From: Muriiphilus sp048268845
Lineage (GTDB): Bacteria; Pseudomonadota; Alphaproteobacteria; Rhodobacterales; Rhodobacteraceae
Direction: 5' to 3'
DNA: 64,000 nt
NCBI GenBank assembly: GCA_048268845.1
Contig: JBLWUQ010000006.1
Coordinates: 124,001-188,000 of the forward strand
A program made the translations under genes and the position numbers. Of this stretch, positions 34,332 through 44,652 are shown piece after piece; the first letter of the stretch is position 1, and each line of letters begins with the position of its first letter. The notes beneath the pieces are model-generated. The model worked only from the letters and a program-made list of their open reading frames with translations. It did not search any database and was not told the origin of the DNA.

Positions 34332-35716
34332 GCCGCACTTGCCTTCACTTCGGAAAGCGCGCCGATCATGTAATAGGCGCTTTCCGGCAGGTCGAAACTG
34401 GACTGGGCCAGGATCTCCTCGCAGCCGTCGAGCGTTTCGGCAATCGTCACCAGCCGCCCCGTGGTTCCCGCCGAAGCGGTCACGGTGAAGAACGGCTGGG
34501 TCAGGAACCGCTCCAGCCGGCGGGCGCGCGCGACGGTGGCGCGGTCATGGGCTGACAATTCCTCGATGCCCAGCATGGCGATGATGTCGCGCAACTCCTC
34601 GTATTCCGCCAGCGTCCGGCGCACCGCGCGGGCGATGTCGTAATGCCGTTGCCCCACGACCCCCGGCGTCAGCATCACCGAGGTCGAGGCCAGCGGGTCG
34701 ACCGCCGGATAGAGCCCTTCGCTGGCACGTTTGCGCGACAGCACCACCGAGGCCGACAGGTGCGAAAAGATATGCGCCGCCGCCGGGTCGGTGAAATCGT
34801 CGGCGGGCACATAGACCGCCTGGATCGAGGTGATCGAGCCCTTGCGGGTTGAGGTGATCCGTTCCTCCAGCGCCGCAAGCTCGGTCGCCAGTGTCGGCTG
34901 GTAGCCCACCCGCGACGGCATCCGGCCCAGAAGGCCTGACACTTCGGACCCCGCCTGCACGAACCGAAAGATGTTGTCGATCATCAGAAGCACGTCCTGG
35001 CCGCGATCGTCGCGAAAATACTCGGCCATGGTCAGGGCCGAATGGCCGATGAGGAAGCGCACGCCCGGCGCTTCGTTCATCTGGCCAAACAGCATCACCA
35101 TCTTGTCGCGCACGCCCGCCTCGCCCATCTCGCGCCACAGCTCCTCGGCCTCGCGCGAGCGTTCGCCGATGCCGCAAAACAAGCTGACGCCGTGGTGATG
35201 CTCGACCGTGTTGTGGATCAACTCGCTGAGCAGAACGGTCTTGCCTACGCCCGCGCCACCGAACAGGCCGGTCTTGCCGCCGCGTTCGATCGGCGACAGC
35301 AGGTCGATGGCCTTGATCCCGGTCTCCAGCACCTCGGCGCGCAGCACGCGTTCCGACAGGGGTGGTGGTGGCCGGTGGATCGGGCGATGCGCGCTCGCCA
35401 CCGGGGGCGGCAACCCGTCGAGCGGTTCGCCGAAGATGTTCAGCATCCGGCCCAGCACCGCCTCGCCCACCGGCACCTCGATCCCCTTGCCACTGGCCGT
35501 GACGCGCACGCCCAGCCCCAGCCCGCGCACCGAGCCGAGCGCGATGCAGCGCACGACGCCTTCGCCGACCAGCGAGGCAACCACCAGCGCGATGCCGCCG
35601 GCATGAACCAGGGCGTTGATGCGTGGCGCCTTGCCGGAAAAGGCAACGTCGACGACACCGCCACGCACCGCGACGACGGTTCCGGCGTCATCGCCTGTTT
35701 CGGTCCGATCCTTCAT
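34328..35716 (-). CDS. atpD: N-type ATPase beta subunit (catalytic)
   Basis: 462 residues. P-loop GGAGVGKTVLL near residue 154, catalytic Glu in GIGERSREAEE, DNIFRFVQAGSEVSGLLGRMPS and the signature SASVVLSRKRASEGLYPAVDPLAS. First gene of the nine-gene operon, preceded by a candidate FNR-type box. Typical N-ATPase beta is divergent from the housekeeping F1 beta, which must lie elsewhere in the genome. Confidence 0.96.
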   Translation of the reverse strand: MKDRTETGDDAGTVVAVRGGVVDVAFSGKAPRINALVHAGGIALVVASLVGEGVVRCIALGSVRGLGLGVRVTASGKGIEVPVGEAVLGRMLNIFGEPLDGLPPPVASAHRPIHRPPPPLSERVLRAEVLETGIKAIDLLSPIERGGKTGLFGGAGVGKTVLLSELIHNTVEHHHGVSLFCGIGERSREAEELWREMGEAGVRDKMVMLFGQMNEAPGVRFLIGHSALTMAEYFRDDRGQDVLLMIDNIFRFVQAGSEVSGLLGRMPSRVGYQPTLATELAALEERITSTRKGSITSIQAVYVPADDFTDPAAAHIFSHLSASVVLSRKRASEGLYPAVDPLASTSVMLTPGVVGQRHYDIARAVRRTLAEYEELRDIIAMLGIEELSAHDRATVARARRLERFLTQPFFTVTASAGTTGRLVTIAETLDGCEEILAQSSFDLPESAYYMIGALSEVKASAA

Positions 35717-35811
35717 GCGTCACTCAGCCTTCCCGTATTCCGTCCGTCCCGCCGGACATCGCCCCGGCCCGCTCTCGTCGCGGACCTTCCGTCATTGCGT
35801 CAGCCACCGCA

Positions 35812-35825
35812 TTGATCTGTATTAA
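35812..35825 (-). promoter_or_regulatory. FNR-like box upstream of the N-ATPase operon
   Basis: On the minus strand TTAAT-ACAG-ATCAA, one mismatch from the FNR consensus TTGAT-N4-ATCAA, about 95 bases upstream of the atpD start. It lies in the 128-base gap after ndvB. It suggests low-oxygen control of the N-ATPase; inferred from sequence only. Confidence 0.4.
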
Positions 35826-35844
35826 ACCCTTCGGCATTTGTCGC

Positions 35845-38800
35845 CTAAGCTTGCGCGCCCGCATCCGACGGACGAACAACCCCACCCGACTGCGGGCCTG
35901 TGACCGGCCCTAGCGTCACGACCAGCTCGTGAGACCCATCGACCAGCCGCAGGCTCACGCCGTTCTCCCCGACGCTCAGAGCGGTCCCGTCGAGTTTCGC
36001 CGACACGATCCCCCGTCCCGTGCCCGCGGGATTGAGGATGGTGATCCCGATCCGGGCCTGACCGAGGGTGACGGTGGCCGACAGCTTCGGCCAGGCCTTG
36101 GGAAAACAGGGGTTCAACAGCAGGGTCTCGCCCGACCGGCTCAGCCCCAGAAGCCCCTCGATCCCGGCGCGATACATCCATCCAGCCGACCCGGTATACC
36201 ATGTCCACCCGCCACGCCCTTCGTGCGGCGCGGTAGAATAGACGTCGGCGGCGATGACATAGGGCTCGACCTTGTAGCGCTCGGCTTCCTTCTCTGTCAG
36301 CGCGTGGTTGATCGGGTTGAGCATGGCGAAAAGCTGGCCTGCGGCATCGCCGTTTCCGAGCCTGGCCTGCGCCAGAATGGTCCACATCGCCGCATGGCTG
36401 TATTGGCCGCCGTTTTCGCGCAAGCCGGGCGGATAGCCCTTGATATAGCCGGGATCGACGGTCGCGCGGTCGAAGGGCGGGGTGAACAGCAGCGCAAGGC
36501 CCGGATCGGGGCGCACCAGATGCTCGGTCATCGAGGCCATCGCCATCCGCGCACGGTCGGGGTCGGCTGCCCCCGACAGGACGGCCCAGGTCTGCGCGAT
36601 GCTGTCGATCCGGCACTCCTCGGATGCGGCAGAGCCGAGGATGGTTCCGTCGTCAAACGTGCCGCGCCGATACCATGCGCCGTCCCATCCCTTGGCCTCG
36701 ATGGCCTCGCGCACCGACTTTGCATGTTGCCGCCACCGCGCCGCCCGCGCCGGATCGCGGCTGTCGGCAAGGGGTGCCATCATGTCGATCGTGGCGATCA
36801 GCAGCCAGCCAAGCCAGACGCTGGTGCCCGCGCCGCCTTCGCCGACGCGGTTCATGCCATCGTTCCAGTCGCCGGTGCCGATCAGCGGCATGCCGTTGTC
36901 GCCGGTCAGATCAATCGCCTGATCCAGACCGCGGGCGCAGTGTTCAAACAGGCTGGCCGTGTTCTCCGATATGGTCGGCTGAAAGAAATCATCATGCGCG
37001 CCGGGCGGAACCGCCGGTCCCTGCAGGAACGGCAGTTCCTCGTCCAGAATGGCCAGATCGCCCGAAACGGCAACATACTGCGCAACGCCGTAGCCCAGCC
37101 ACACCCGGTCGTCCGAGATGCGGGTGCGCACTCCCTGGCCGGAATGTGGCAGCCACCAGTGCTGCACATCGCCCTCGGGGAATTGCCGGCTGGCCGCGCG
37201 CAAAAGGTGTGCCCGCGTCATCTCTGGCCGGCTGAATGTCAGCGCCATGCCGTCCTGCAACTGATCGCGAAACCCGTAGGCGCCGCTGGCCTGATAGAAC
37301 CCGGCGCGCGCCCAGATCCGGCAGGCCAGGGTCTGATAGAGCAGCCAGCCGTTCAGCATGATATCCATCGCCCGGTCCGGCGAGGTGACCTGCACCGCGT
37401 TCAGCACGTCCGTCCAATGGCGTTTCACCGCGCCCAGGGTCTCGTCCAGATCGGCACTGCGCATCCGCTGAATGAGCGCACTTGCCGGCGCTTCGCTCTC
37501 GGCCTGGCCGATCAGGAACACGACTTCGACGGTCTCGCCCGGCTGCAGGGTCACGCGGCGTTGCAGGGCGGCGCAGGGATCAAGCGCCGGGCCGGTGCGC
37601 CCGGAAAGCGGCTTGCCGTTGATCGCCGCGGGGGCGGCGAGCGTGCCGCCGGGGCCGATGAACTCCGCGCGGTCCGCCGTAGAGCTGCTGGTCTCGGCGC
37701 CAAGATCGGCAAAGGCAACGCGCCCCGGAAACGCCGTGCTGAAGGTGTTCTGCGCCAGCACCGCCCCGGTTGCGTGGTCCGACTTGGTCGTCACAAAGGC
37801 GGCGGTCGCGCTGCGCGAGGTGCCCAGCACCCATTCGGCATAGCCCGTGACCGACAGTTTGCGCACCGCTCCGCCGGTGTTGCGCAGGGTCAGGCGGCTG
37901 ATCTTGACCGGCGCATCCAGCGGCACGAATTGCACCATGCTGGCGGCAATGCCCTTGCTTTCATGCTCAAACGCCGTGTAGCCGAAGCAGTGGCGCGCAA
38001 CATAGGTGCCCGGCCCCCGGATCGGCAGCGCCGTCGGCGTCCAGACCTCATCGCTCTCCAGATCGTGCAGGTAGATAGCCTCACCCGCCGGATCGGTGAC
38101 GGGATCGTTCGACCATGGCGTGATCTGGTTTTCGCGGCTGTTTTCCGACCAGATATGGCCGGACCCTTCGGCGGACACCTGAAAGCCGAAACCGGGATTG
38201 GCAATGACGTTGATCCACGGCGCCGGGGTGGTCTTGCCATCGCGCAGCACCGTGACGTATTCGCGGCCCCCTTCGGCAAAGCCGCCGGTGCCGTTGAAGA
38301 ACTCCAACTCCGGCACGGCAGGCGCGGGCATGGTCTGCGGCAGGGGCTTCGGGGTGGGCGCCTTGATCGCGCGCGGTGCGGCGAGCAGGGCAAGCTGCTG
38401 GCTGATGTTGCCACGCCCTGCCACGATCACCAGACGCGCCGTTGAAAGCAGATGGTCGCGCGCGCCGGGGTTGATGATGTCGGATCGCAGTGTGTGGATG
38501 GTGCCTTTCGACGAGGCGTGGATGCCGTCGGCCTGCGGCCGGGACTGGGCGGCGCGCACGGCGCTGTCGATGGCGATCTGCAAGTCCTGAACATAGGACG
38601 ACTGCCGGTCGTTCAGGATCACGAGATCGACGGCAAGCTGCCGCATCCCCCAATATTCATAGGCACTCAGAACCTGATGCAACACTCCGATGTCCTGAGC
38701 GTCGTCGATCTGCACCAGAACGATCGGAAGGTCGCCGGAAATCCCCATTGCCCAGAGCGCCGATTGCGGCGCGGCCCCGTTGGCGATCTGCGCGCTCGAG

Positions 38801-41800
38801 GCGCGCAGGCGCCTGTCACTGCGCATGACCATGCCGCCCAGCGCCTGAAAGTCGGCGGCATCGGCATGGCTGATCCCGAGATGGCGCAACTGCACCTGCG
38901 CCTGGGTCCAGGACAGGGTGGCGGCACGGGCGAAGGCCGAGGGGTCGCGGTGGCGGTCGACAAGGTCGAGAAGCGCATCGGGGGAATCCGCGACCATCGT
39001 CCAGAAGGTCACGCGGGTCACTCCGCCTGCCGGGATGCTGACACGGCGGCGGATCGAGAAAATCGGGTCGAGCACCGTGCCGGTCGTGCCGGAAAGCGGT
39101 GCCTGGGCCATGGCCGCCTGTTGAATATTGCGCCCGCGCCCGATGAATTTCGCCCGGTCCGTCTCGATCTCGATCGGGCCGGTCTCGGGGCCCTCGACGA
39201 CAGCGATATGCGCGGCCCAGACCTCGGGGTCGGAGGATGCGCGACGGCGCCGCGTGGCGATGACGACGCCAAGTTCCGGCACATAGTCGGTCACGACGAA
39301 CATCTTGGAGAACGCCGGATGCGCCTGATCCGCCGATTGCGGCGCCAGCGCCAGTTCGGCATAGGATGTGACGTCCACCTCGCGCGAGCGGCGGCCGGAA
39401 TTGGTCAGCGTCACGCGCCGCGCCTCGGCATCGTCCTCGGCGGAAACGACAACCTCGGTCATCGTGGAAAACTGCGCCGCCTGGCTGGTGAACGCCGCGT
39501 GATGTTCGCTGAAGACCGCGCGGTGCCGGCCCGTATTCGCGCGCAACGGCTGAACCCCTCCGGACCACAGCGTGCCGGTCGTGGTGTCGCGCACGAAGAT
39601 GAACGACCCAAGCGCCGCCTGCGTCGCCTCGGCGCGCCAGCGGGTGATGGCCAGATCGCGCCAGCGGCTGAACCCCTCGCCGGTCGCGGTCAGCATCACG
39701 CCATAGTTTCCGTTGGACAACAGATGTGCAGTCGGCGCCGCCTCGGCGGGGTGATCGAACACCCGCATCGTCGGCGTATCGGTGATCTGAACTGCGCCGA
39801 CCAGCACGTCCTTGGCCCGTGGCGGCGCTGTGGCGACGTTGCGCGGCACACGCTCGTGCAACAGGAGTTCCACACCCTGGATCATCGGCTCGGCATGGAA
39901 CCTGTCGCGCAGGCGACCGTTTTGCAGCGCATTGGCGATGCTGGTGATCGTCATGCCCTGATGATGCGCCATGAAACTGCGCACGAGGGCGTGGTCCTGG
40001 TTCTCGGGCAGGCGCGCGGGGGTGAAATCGACCGCTTCGTAAAACCCGAAGCGGCCTTGCGCGCCAAGCGCGGCAAGCCTTTCATAGTTCTCCACCGCCG
40101 CCACGGGATCGACCATCGCCGCCAGCCCCGTGGCATAGGGGGCCACCACCCGGTTTTCGCTCAGCCCCCGCTTGAGGCCCAGACCCGGTACGCCGAAGTT
40201 GGAATATTGGTAGGTCATTTCCAGATCGCGGGCGTTGTAGGACGATTCCGAGATCCCCCAGGGAATGCCGATTGTCGCGCCGTAGCCTTGCTGATAGGCC
40301 ACGACCAGCCGGTTGGTCTGCTCCAGCACCGACCCGACCGGCGCGCGCATCACCAGGGACGGCATGAGATACTCGAACATGCTGCCGGACCACGAAATCA
40401 GCGCCGAACCCGAGCCAACGGGCGTCGCGGTGCGGCCCAGACGGAACCAGTGGCGCGTATCGACATCGCCCTTGGCGATGGCAAAGAGGCTGGCAAGCCG
40501 CGCCTCGGACGCCAGAAGATCATAGCAATTGGCATCAAGCCGGTTGGTCGCCAGCGAAAACCCGATGGAAAGCAGCTTCTTGTCCGGCTCGAGAAGGAAG
40601 GCGAAGTCCATCTCGTTGGCGATGCTGCGGGCCATCGTCTCGACTTCGCCCAGAAGGCCTGGGTCCGGTGCGTCCTGCTGGTCGGCAAGATGATCCTGCA
40701 GGCATTGGAGGGCAGCGCCGATCCAGAACGCGATGTCCGAGTCCTCTCCGGGCAGCGCCACGGCCTTCTGCCTTGCGGCCTCGATTTCGGGGATCATGCC
40801 TGCCAGATCGGTCGCCGGAGCCTCTGCCGCCACGGCAAGGGCCTTGAGCACCTGCCCCAGATCCACAGCACCGCGCTCGCCCCCCAGGGCCTGCTGCGCG
40901 AGGAAGATATTGTCGCCCAGCGCCTGGCGAAGGGTGGTCACCGCAACGGGGAGGCTTTGCCACTCCCGGCACGCCTGCGCGACGGCGATCAGATGCCCGG
41001 CAAGATTGCCGCTGTCCACCGTCGAGACATAGGCAGGCTCCAGCACGCGCAGATCGCGCGTGTCGTGCCAGTTGAAAACATGCCCGCGATGGCGCGGCAT
41101 CCGCTGGATCGTCTGCAGGGTGTCGCGCATCCTTTGCAGTGCTGCGGTCTGGCCGATCCACCCCATGTCGCGCGCCACGACCGTTGACAGCAGGTAAAGC
41201 CCGATATTGGTTGGCGAGGTTCGTGTGGCGACGGCGGGTTTCGGCGTTTCCTGAAAATTGTCCGGCGGCAGGAAGTTTTCCTCGGCCGTCACGAATGTCT
41301 CGAAATAGCGCCATGTCCGGCGCGCGATCAGGCGCAGCGCGCGGGCCTGACCGCTGTTCAGTGGCACCACAGGTCTGGCGACGCGAAGCTTGCTTATGAC
41401 GCGCGCCACGACCGGGGCACCCGCCCAGGCCAGCGCAAAGGGCACGAGCCATGGCAGCATGACCGGGTTGACCCAAACCGCCAGCGCGCAGGCCCCGAGC
41501 CCGATGACCACGCCCGGCACCATACGCAGGTATTGCGCCGCCGCCGAAGGCAGGGCGCTGCCCTCCAGATGCGCCGCCGTCACCCATTCCAGCATGTGCC
41601 GCTTGCTGACGGCCAGCCGCCAGATCGTGCGCAGGATGGCGTCCGCCATGGACACCGCCGTATCGGCCAGCAGGATCATCGACAGCGCGATCTGGCCCAG
41701 CGCGGTCCGGGTGTCGTGACCCAGGGCCGCGAAATGGCTGCGCAGCGTGACGTCCGACTTCGCCGGCACGATCCCGAAGGGCAAGGGCAGCAAGCGCGGC

Positions 41801-44364
41801 ACGGCGAGCAGACCGACGATCCACGTCGTCCAGATCAGCGCCACGGCCGGCGGCATCATCCAGCCGGAGACGAGCGTCAGCAGCGCCATCGGCGCCAGCA
41901 GCGACCGGCGCAGATTGTCGATTATCTTCCAGCGGCCAAGCGCCGGAATGCCGCCGGACCCGCCCCCCCTGCGGCCAAGGATCCAGGGCAAGAGCTGCCA
42001 GTCCCCACGCACCCAGCGGTGGCGACGGCGCAGGTCCACGTAGTATCGGCTCGGGAAATCCTCGACCACCTCGATATCCGAGGCCAGGGCCGCGCGGGCA
42101 AAGATGCCCTCGAAAAGATCATGGCTGAGCATGGTGTTCTCGGGAACGCGCCCGGCCAGTGCCGCCGTGAAGGCATCGACGTCATAGATGCCCTTGCCGG
42201 TGAAAGACCCCTCGGCGAACAGGTCCTGATAGAGGTCGGATGTCGCCGTGACATAGGGATCTATGCCGCCGGGGCCGGAAAAGATGCGCTGATAGATCGA
42301 GCCTTCCCGACCGATCGGCAGATCGGCCGTAACGCGCGGCTGCAGGATGCCGTAGCCCGCCGTCACCCGCCCTGATCCGGCATCGAACACCGGCCGGTTC
42401 AACGCATGCGCCATCTTGCCGATCATCTGGCGCACGGTCCCGCGCAGAACCCGCGTGTCGGCATCCAGCGTGATGACATAGCGGATGCCCTGCGGCAGCG
42501 GGCTGCTGATCACCGAAAAACTGGTGTCGGTCGCCCCGCGCAACAGCCGGTTCAACTCGACCAGCTTGCCGCGCTTGCGCTCCCACCCCATCCAGACGCC
42601 TTCGCCCGGATTCCACAAGCGGCGCCGGTGCAGGAAGTGAAAACGCGGGCCATCTTCGGAAGGGTAGCGCGCGTTCAACTCGGCAATCGACGCCAGCGCC
42701 GTAGAGACAAGGGCCTCATCGCCTTCCGTCGTCTCGGACGCGGCATCCCTGGCATCGGACAGGAGCGCGTAGTGCAGCGCGCCGCCGGTGCTGGCCAGAT
42801 GGCGCACTTCCAGTTGCTCGATCTGCGCGTGCAGCTCGTCGATGTCATGCAGAAGCACCGGCACCGCGACAAGGGTGCGCAGGTCCGGGGGGACGCCTTT
42901 GGTCATATCAAGGCCGGGAAGGGCCTTTGGCGCCACGGTCCTCGTGATGATCAGGTTGACGATGGAGGTTCCCACCTCGATCGCGATCGCCAGTCCGGTG
43001 ACGGCCAGAACCAGCAGCGCCGGAACCCCGGCCCCTTCGGCCCCGGCCAACGAGACGCCAAACCCAAGGATCACCAGCGACAACGCCGTGATCGCGGCAA
43101 GATAGCCCGGCAGGCCCAGACGCGCGAATCCGCGGTAGATCCGCAGGCGCAGCGACGGTTTGAACCTCAGCCCGGCCTCCAGCGCCGGCCGCCCGGCGTC
43201 AATCAGCCAATAGCCCGGATCGCGGCTGTGGTCCGTATCCCCGGATGCGGCAAGGTCCAGGCTGGCCTCGGCCACGTCGATCTCGGTCTGGTCGGTGCCG
43301 CGCGCGATGATCTCGATTGCCGTGCGATAGCGGTTGCGGGTGGCGAAATCCATCTCGGCAAAGTCCGAACCCGCCCGCAAGCGGGCGTCGATCAGGCTGA
43401 CCTCCTCAAAGAATTCGGCCCAGTCCATCTCGGACACCAGGCGCATCGAGGTGACGATGTTGCGCATCGTGACGTTCGAGGCGGAAAGCCGCATCTGCGC
43501 GTTGGTGACGACCTCGTCGATGGTGAGGCGCTGCCGGTGCAGCCGATCCTCGAGCCATGCGAATAACGGGGTCTGGGCCGGGTCGAACCCGCGCAGACGC
43601 TTGGCCATCTGGGCCGCGACCGCCTCGGGCAGCGGGGCGGTCTCGTAAGGGCCGACGGCGGTCTGCATCACCAGCAGCGGCGATTGCCCCGCGTCCTTCC
43701 TGGCGGCCAGAACGGTGTTCACGATCTCGTCGGCCTGTTGGCGCTGTGCATGGCCATCGACGATCTGCAGCGTCAGACGGCGCATGTTCTCGATCAGCAC
43801 GATCCGCAGCGTGATCGCGACCGCCCACAATTCGCCGATCATGAGCGGCTCGACCTGTTGGTAGGCGCGCACGAAACGGGTCAGAACCGGGCCGGAAATG
43901 AGGCTGTCGGTATGGGCGATATAGGCCCAGGCTATCCCGAGAACGCGCGGATAGCCCGTGAACGGCCCGTTCGCGAGCTTCGGAAGCTGTCGGTAATAGC
44001 CCGGCGGCAGATCATCGCGGATCTGGCGCAATTGCTGTTCGACCAGGTGGAAATTGTCCAGCAACCACTCGGCGGCCGGTGTCATCGTCTGTCCGGCCTG
44101 CAGCGCCCGTGCGCAGGTGCGGTAGGCCCCGAGCAGAAAATCGGCGTTGTCGGCGACGCGCGCGTCCAGACGCGGGGAGCCGATCCCCGCGTCGGTGGCT
44201 ATTTCCTGGGCCGCGGCGAGTGTCCGCGCGTGATGCTCGAGCCGCTCGATACCGAAGATATCGGCCCGGATCGGTGACGTGTCCTGCCACAGGTCCGGAT
44301 TGCTTCGCGCCGACTTACGCTGAAACACTCGCGATACCTGGTCTCGGGTCTTCTTCAATATCAA
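35845..44364 (-). CDS. ndvB: Cyclic beta-1,2-glucan synthase (NdvB/ChvB)
   Basis: 2839 residues, the length typical of the family. It makes cyclic beta-1,2-glucan in the inner membrane for the periplasm, contributing to osmoadaptation. An N-terminal helical region is followed by membrane helices about 415-490, the GT84 glucosyltransferase (about 500-830, with TLDADTRVLRG and RRHRWVRGDWQLLPW), further membrane helices about 840-1020, a glucoamylase-like central part, and a C-terminal GH94 phosphorylase-like domain with GTGDWNDGMNRVG near residue 2500 that sets ring size. The TTG start at 44364 overlaps the upstream stop as TTGA; GTG 44328 with AGG eight bases upstream is an alternative. Expected but not required: an exporter NdvA, which is not in the window. 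Confidence 0.95.
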   Translation of the reverse strand: MILKKTRDQVSRVFQRKSARSNPDLWQDTSPIRADIFGIERLEHHARTLAAAQEIATDAGIGSPRLDARVADNADFLLGAYRTCARALQAGQTMTPAAEWLLDNFHLVEQQLRQIRDDLPPGYYRQLPKLANGPFTGYPRVLGIAWAYIAHTDSLISGPVLTRFVRAYQQVEPLMIGELWAVAITLRIVLIENMRRLTLQIVDGHAQRQQADEIVNTVLAARKDAGQSPLLVMQTAVGPYETAPLPEAVAAQMAKRLRGFDPAQTPLFAWLEDRLHRQRLTIDEVVTNAQMRLSASNVTMRNIVTSMRLVSEMDWAEFFEEVSLIDARLRAGSDFAEMDFATRNRYRTAIEIIARGTDQTEIDVAEASLDLAASGDTDHSRDPGYWLIDAGRPALEAGLRFKPSLRLRIYRGFARLGLPGYLAAITALSLVILGFGVSLAGAEGAGVPALLVLAVTGLAIAIEVGTSIVNLIITRTVAPKALPGLDMTKGVPPDLRTLVAVPVLLHDIDELHAQIEQLEVRHLASTGGALHYALLSDARDAASETTEGDEALVSTALASIAELNARYPSEDGPRFHFLHRRRLWNPGEGVWMGWERKRGKLVELNRLLRGATDTSFSVISSPLPQGIRYVITLDADTRVLRGTVRQMIGKMAHALNRPVFDAGSGRVTAGYGILQPRVTADLPIGREGSIYQRIFSGPGGIDPYVTATSDLYQDLFAEGSFTGKGIYDVDAFTAALAGRVPENTMLSHDLFEGIFARAALASDIEVVEDFPSRYYVDLRRRHRWVRGDWQLLPWILGRRGGGSGGIPALGRWKIIDNLRRSLLAPMALLTLVSGWMMPPAVALIWTTWIVGLLAVPRLLPLPFGIVPAKSDVTLRSHFAALGHDTRTALGQIALSMILLADTAVSMADAILRTIWRLAVSKRHMLEWVTAAHLEGSALPSAAAQYLRMVPGVVIGLGACALAVWVNPVMLPWLVPFALAWAGAPVVARVISKLRVARPVVPLNSGQARALRLIARRTWRYFETFVTAEENFLPPDNFQETPKPAVATRTSPTNIGLYLLSTVVARDMGWIGQTAALQRMRDTLQTIQRMPRHRGHVFNWHDTRDLRVLEPAYVSTVDSGNLAGHLIAVAQACREWQSLPVAVTTLRQALGDNIFLAQQALGGERGAVDLGQVLKALAVAAEAPATDLAGMIPEIEAARQKAVALPGEDSDIAFWIGAALQCLQDHLADQQDAPDPGLLGEVETMARSIANEMDFAFLLEPDKKLLSIGFSLATNRLDANCYDLLASEARLASLFAIAKGDVDTRHWFRLGRTATPVGSGSALISWSGSMFEYLMPSLVMRAPVGSVLEQTNRLVVAYQQGYGATIGIPWGISESSYNARDLEMTYQYSNFGVPGLGLKRGLSENRVVAPYATGLAAMVDPVAAVENYERLAALGAQGRFGFYEAVDFTPARLPENQDHALVRSFMAHHQGMTITSIANALQNGRLRDRFHAEPMIQGVELLLHERVPRNVATAPPRAKDVLVGAVQITDTPTMRVFDHPAEAAPTAHLLSNGNYGVMLTATGEGFSRWRDLAITRWRAEATQAALGSFIFVRDTTTGTLWSGGVQPLRANTGRHRAVFSEHHAAFTSQAAQFSTMTEVVVSAEDDAEARRVTLTNSGRRSREVDVTSYAELALAPQSADQAHPAFSKMFVVTDYVPELGVVIATRRRRASSDPEVWAAHIAVVEGPETGPIEIETDRAKFIGRGRNIQQAAMAQAPLSGTTGTVLDPIFSIRRRVSIPAGGVTRVTFWTMVADSPDALLDLVDRHRDPSAFARAATLSWTQAQVQLRHLGISHADAADFQALGGMVMRSDRRLRASSAQIANGAAPQSALWAMGISGDLPIVLVQIDDAQDIGVLHQVLSAYEYWGMRQLAVDLVILNDRQSSYVQDLQIAIDSAVRAAQSRPQADGIHASSKGTIHTLRSDIINPGARDHLLSTARLVIVAGRGNISQQLALLAAPRAIKAPTPKPLPQTMPAPAVPELEFFNGTGGFAEGGREYVTVLRDGKTTPAPWINVIANPGFGFQVSAEGSGHIWSENSRENQITPWSNDPVTDPAGEAIYLHDLESDEVWTPTALPIRGPGTYVARHCFGYTAFEHESKGIAASMVQFVPLDAPVKISRLTLRNTGGAVRKLSVTGYAEWVLGTSRSATAAFVTTKSDHATGAVLAQNTFSTAFPGRVAFADLGAETSSSTADRAEFIGPGGTLAAPAAINGKPLSGRTGPALDPCAALQRRVTLQPGETVEVVFLIGQAESEAPASALIQRMRSADLDETLGAVKRHWTDVLNAVQVTSPDRAMDIMLNGWLLYQTLACRIWARAGFYQASGAYGFRDQLQDGMALTFSRPEMTRAHLLRAASRQFPEGDVQHWWLPHSGQGVRTRISDDRVWLGYGVAQYVAVSGDLAILDEELPFLQGPAVPPGAHDDFFQPTISENTASLFEHCARGLDQAIDLTGDNGMPLIGTGDWNDGMNRVGEGGAGTSVWLGWLLIATIDMMAPLADSRDPARAARWRQHAKSVREAIEAKGWDGAWYRRGTFDDGTILGSAASEECRIDSIAQTWAVLSGAADPDRARMAMASMTEHLVRPDPGLALLFTPPFDRATVDPGYIKGYPPGLRENGGQYSHAAMWTILAQARLGNGDAAGQLFAMLNPINHALTEKEAERYKVEPYVIAADVYSTAPHEGRGGWTWYTGSAGWMYRAGIEGLLGLSRSGETLLLNPCFPKAWPKLSATVTLGQARIGITILNPAGTGRGIVSAKLDGTALSVGENGVSLRLVDGSHELVVTLGPVTGPQSGGVVRPSDAGAQA

Positions 44365-44564
44365 GGCGTGGACACTGGATCGCGCTTCTGAACGTCTGCG
44401 GCACTGCCCGCGACGATCTCTTTGACAACGATGCTTCTGCCCGCGTCATCCGTGCGTCCGCGGCGGCGCGGGATCACGGTTTCATCGGTCTTGCCGCACT
44501 TCACGTCAGCGCGGATACGGCGGGCCATCACGGCCCATTTGGTTTCGATCTGATTCCAGTCCAT
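44361..44564 (-). CDS. Small CsbD-like protein coupled to ndvB
   Basis: 67 residues, basic, cytoplasmic. The N terminus MDWNQIETKWAVMARRIRAD resembles the WxQIxGKWxxxxGxxK opening of CsbD-type stress proteins; the rest does not clearly match. AAGGA lies seven bases upstream of ATG 44564, a good ribosome-binding site. Its TGA overlaps the proposed ndvB TTG start by four bases, which supports both being real and coupled. Function unknown; envelope stress is a guess from the neighbour. Confidence 0.6.
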   Translation of the reverse strand: MDWNQIETKWAVMARRIRADVKCGKTDETVIPRRRGRTDDAGRSIVVKEIVAGSAADVQKRDPVSTP

Positions 44565-44652
44565 CGGTTCGTCCTTTCATGTCATGGCAGTGACCAAGGG
44601 CTTTGCCGTGTATCGCGGGCCTGACCGGCGGGCGCGCGATGGCGGTATAGGT

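Noticed and set aside
29169..35716. Housekeeping F-type ATP synthase operon
   Set aside because: Gene order, presence of atpQ and atpR, absence of delta and the two-Glu c subunit are N-ATPase features.
38452..41187. 911-codon plus-strand frame and similar long ones opposite ndvB
   Set aside because: Antisense shadow of ndvB; composition (His, Arg, Gln rich) is not protein-like.
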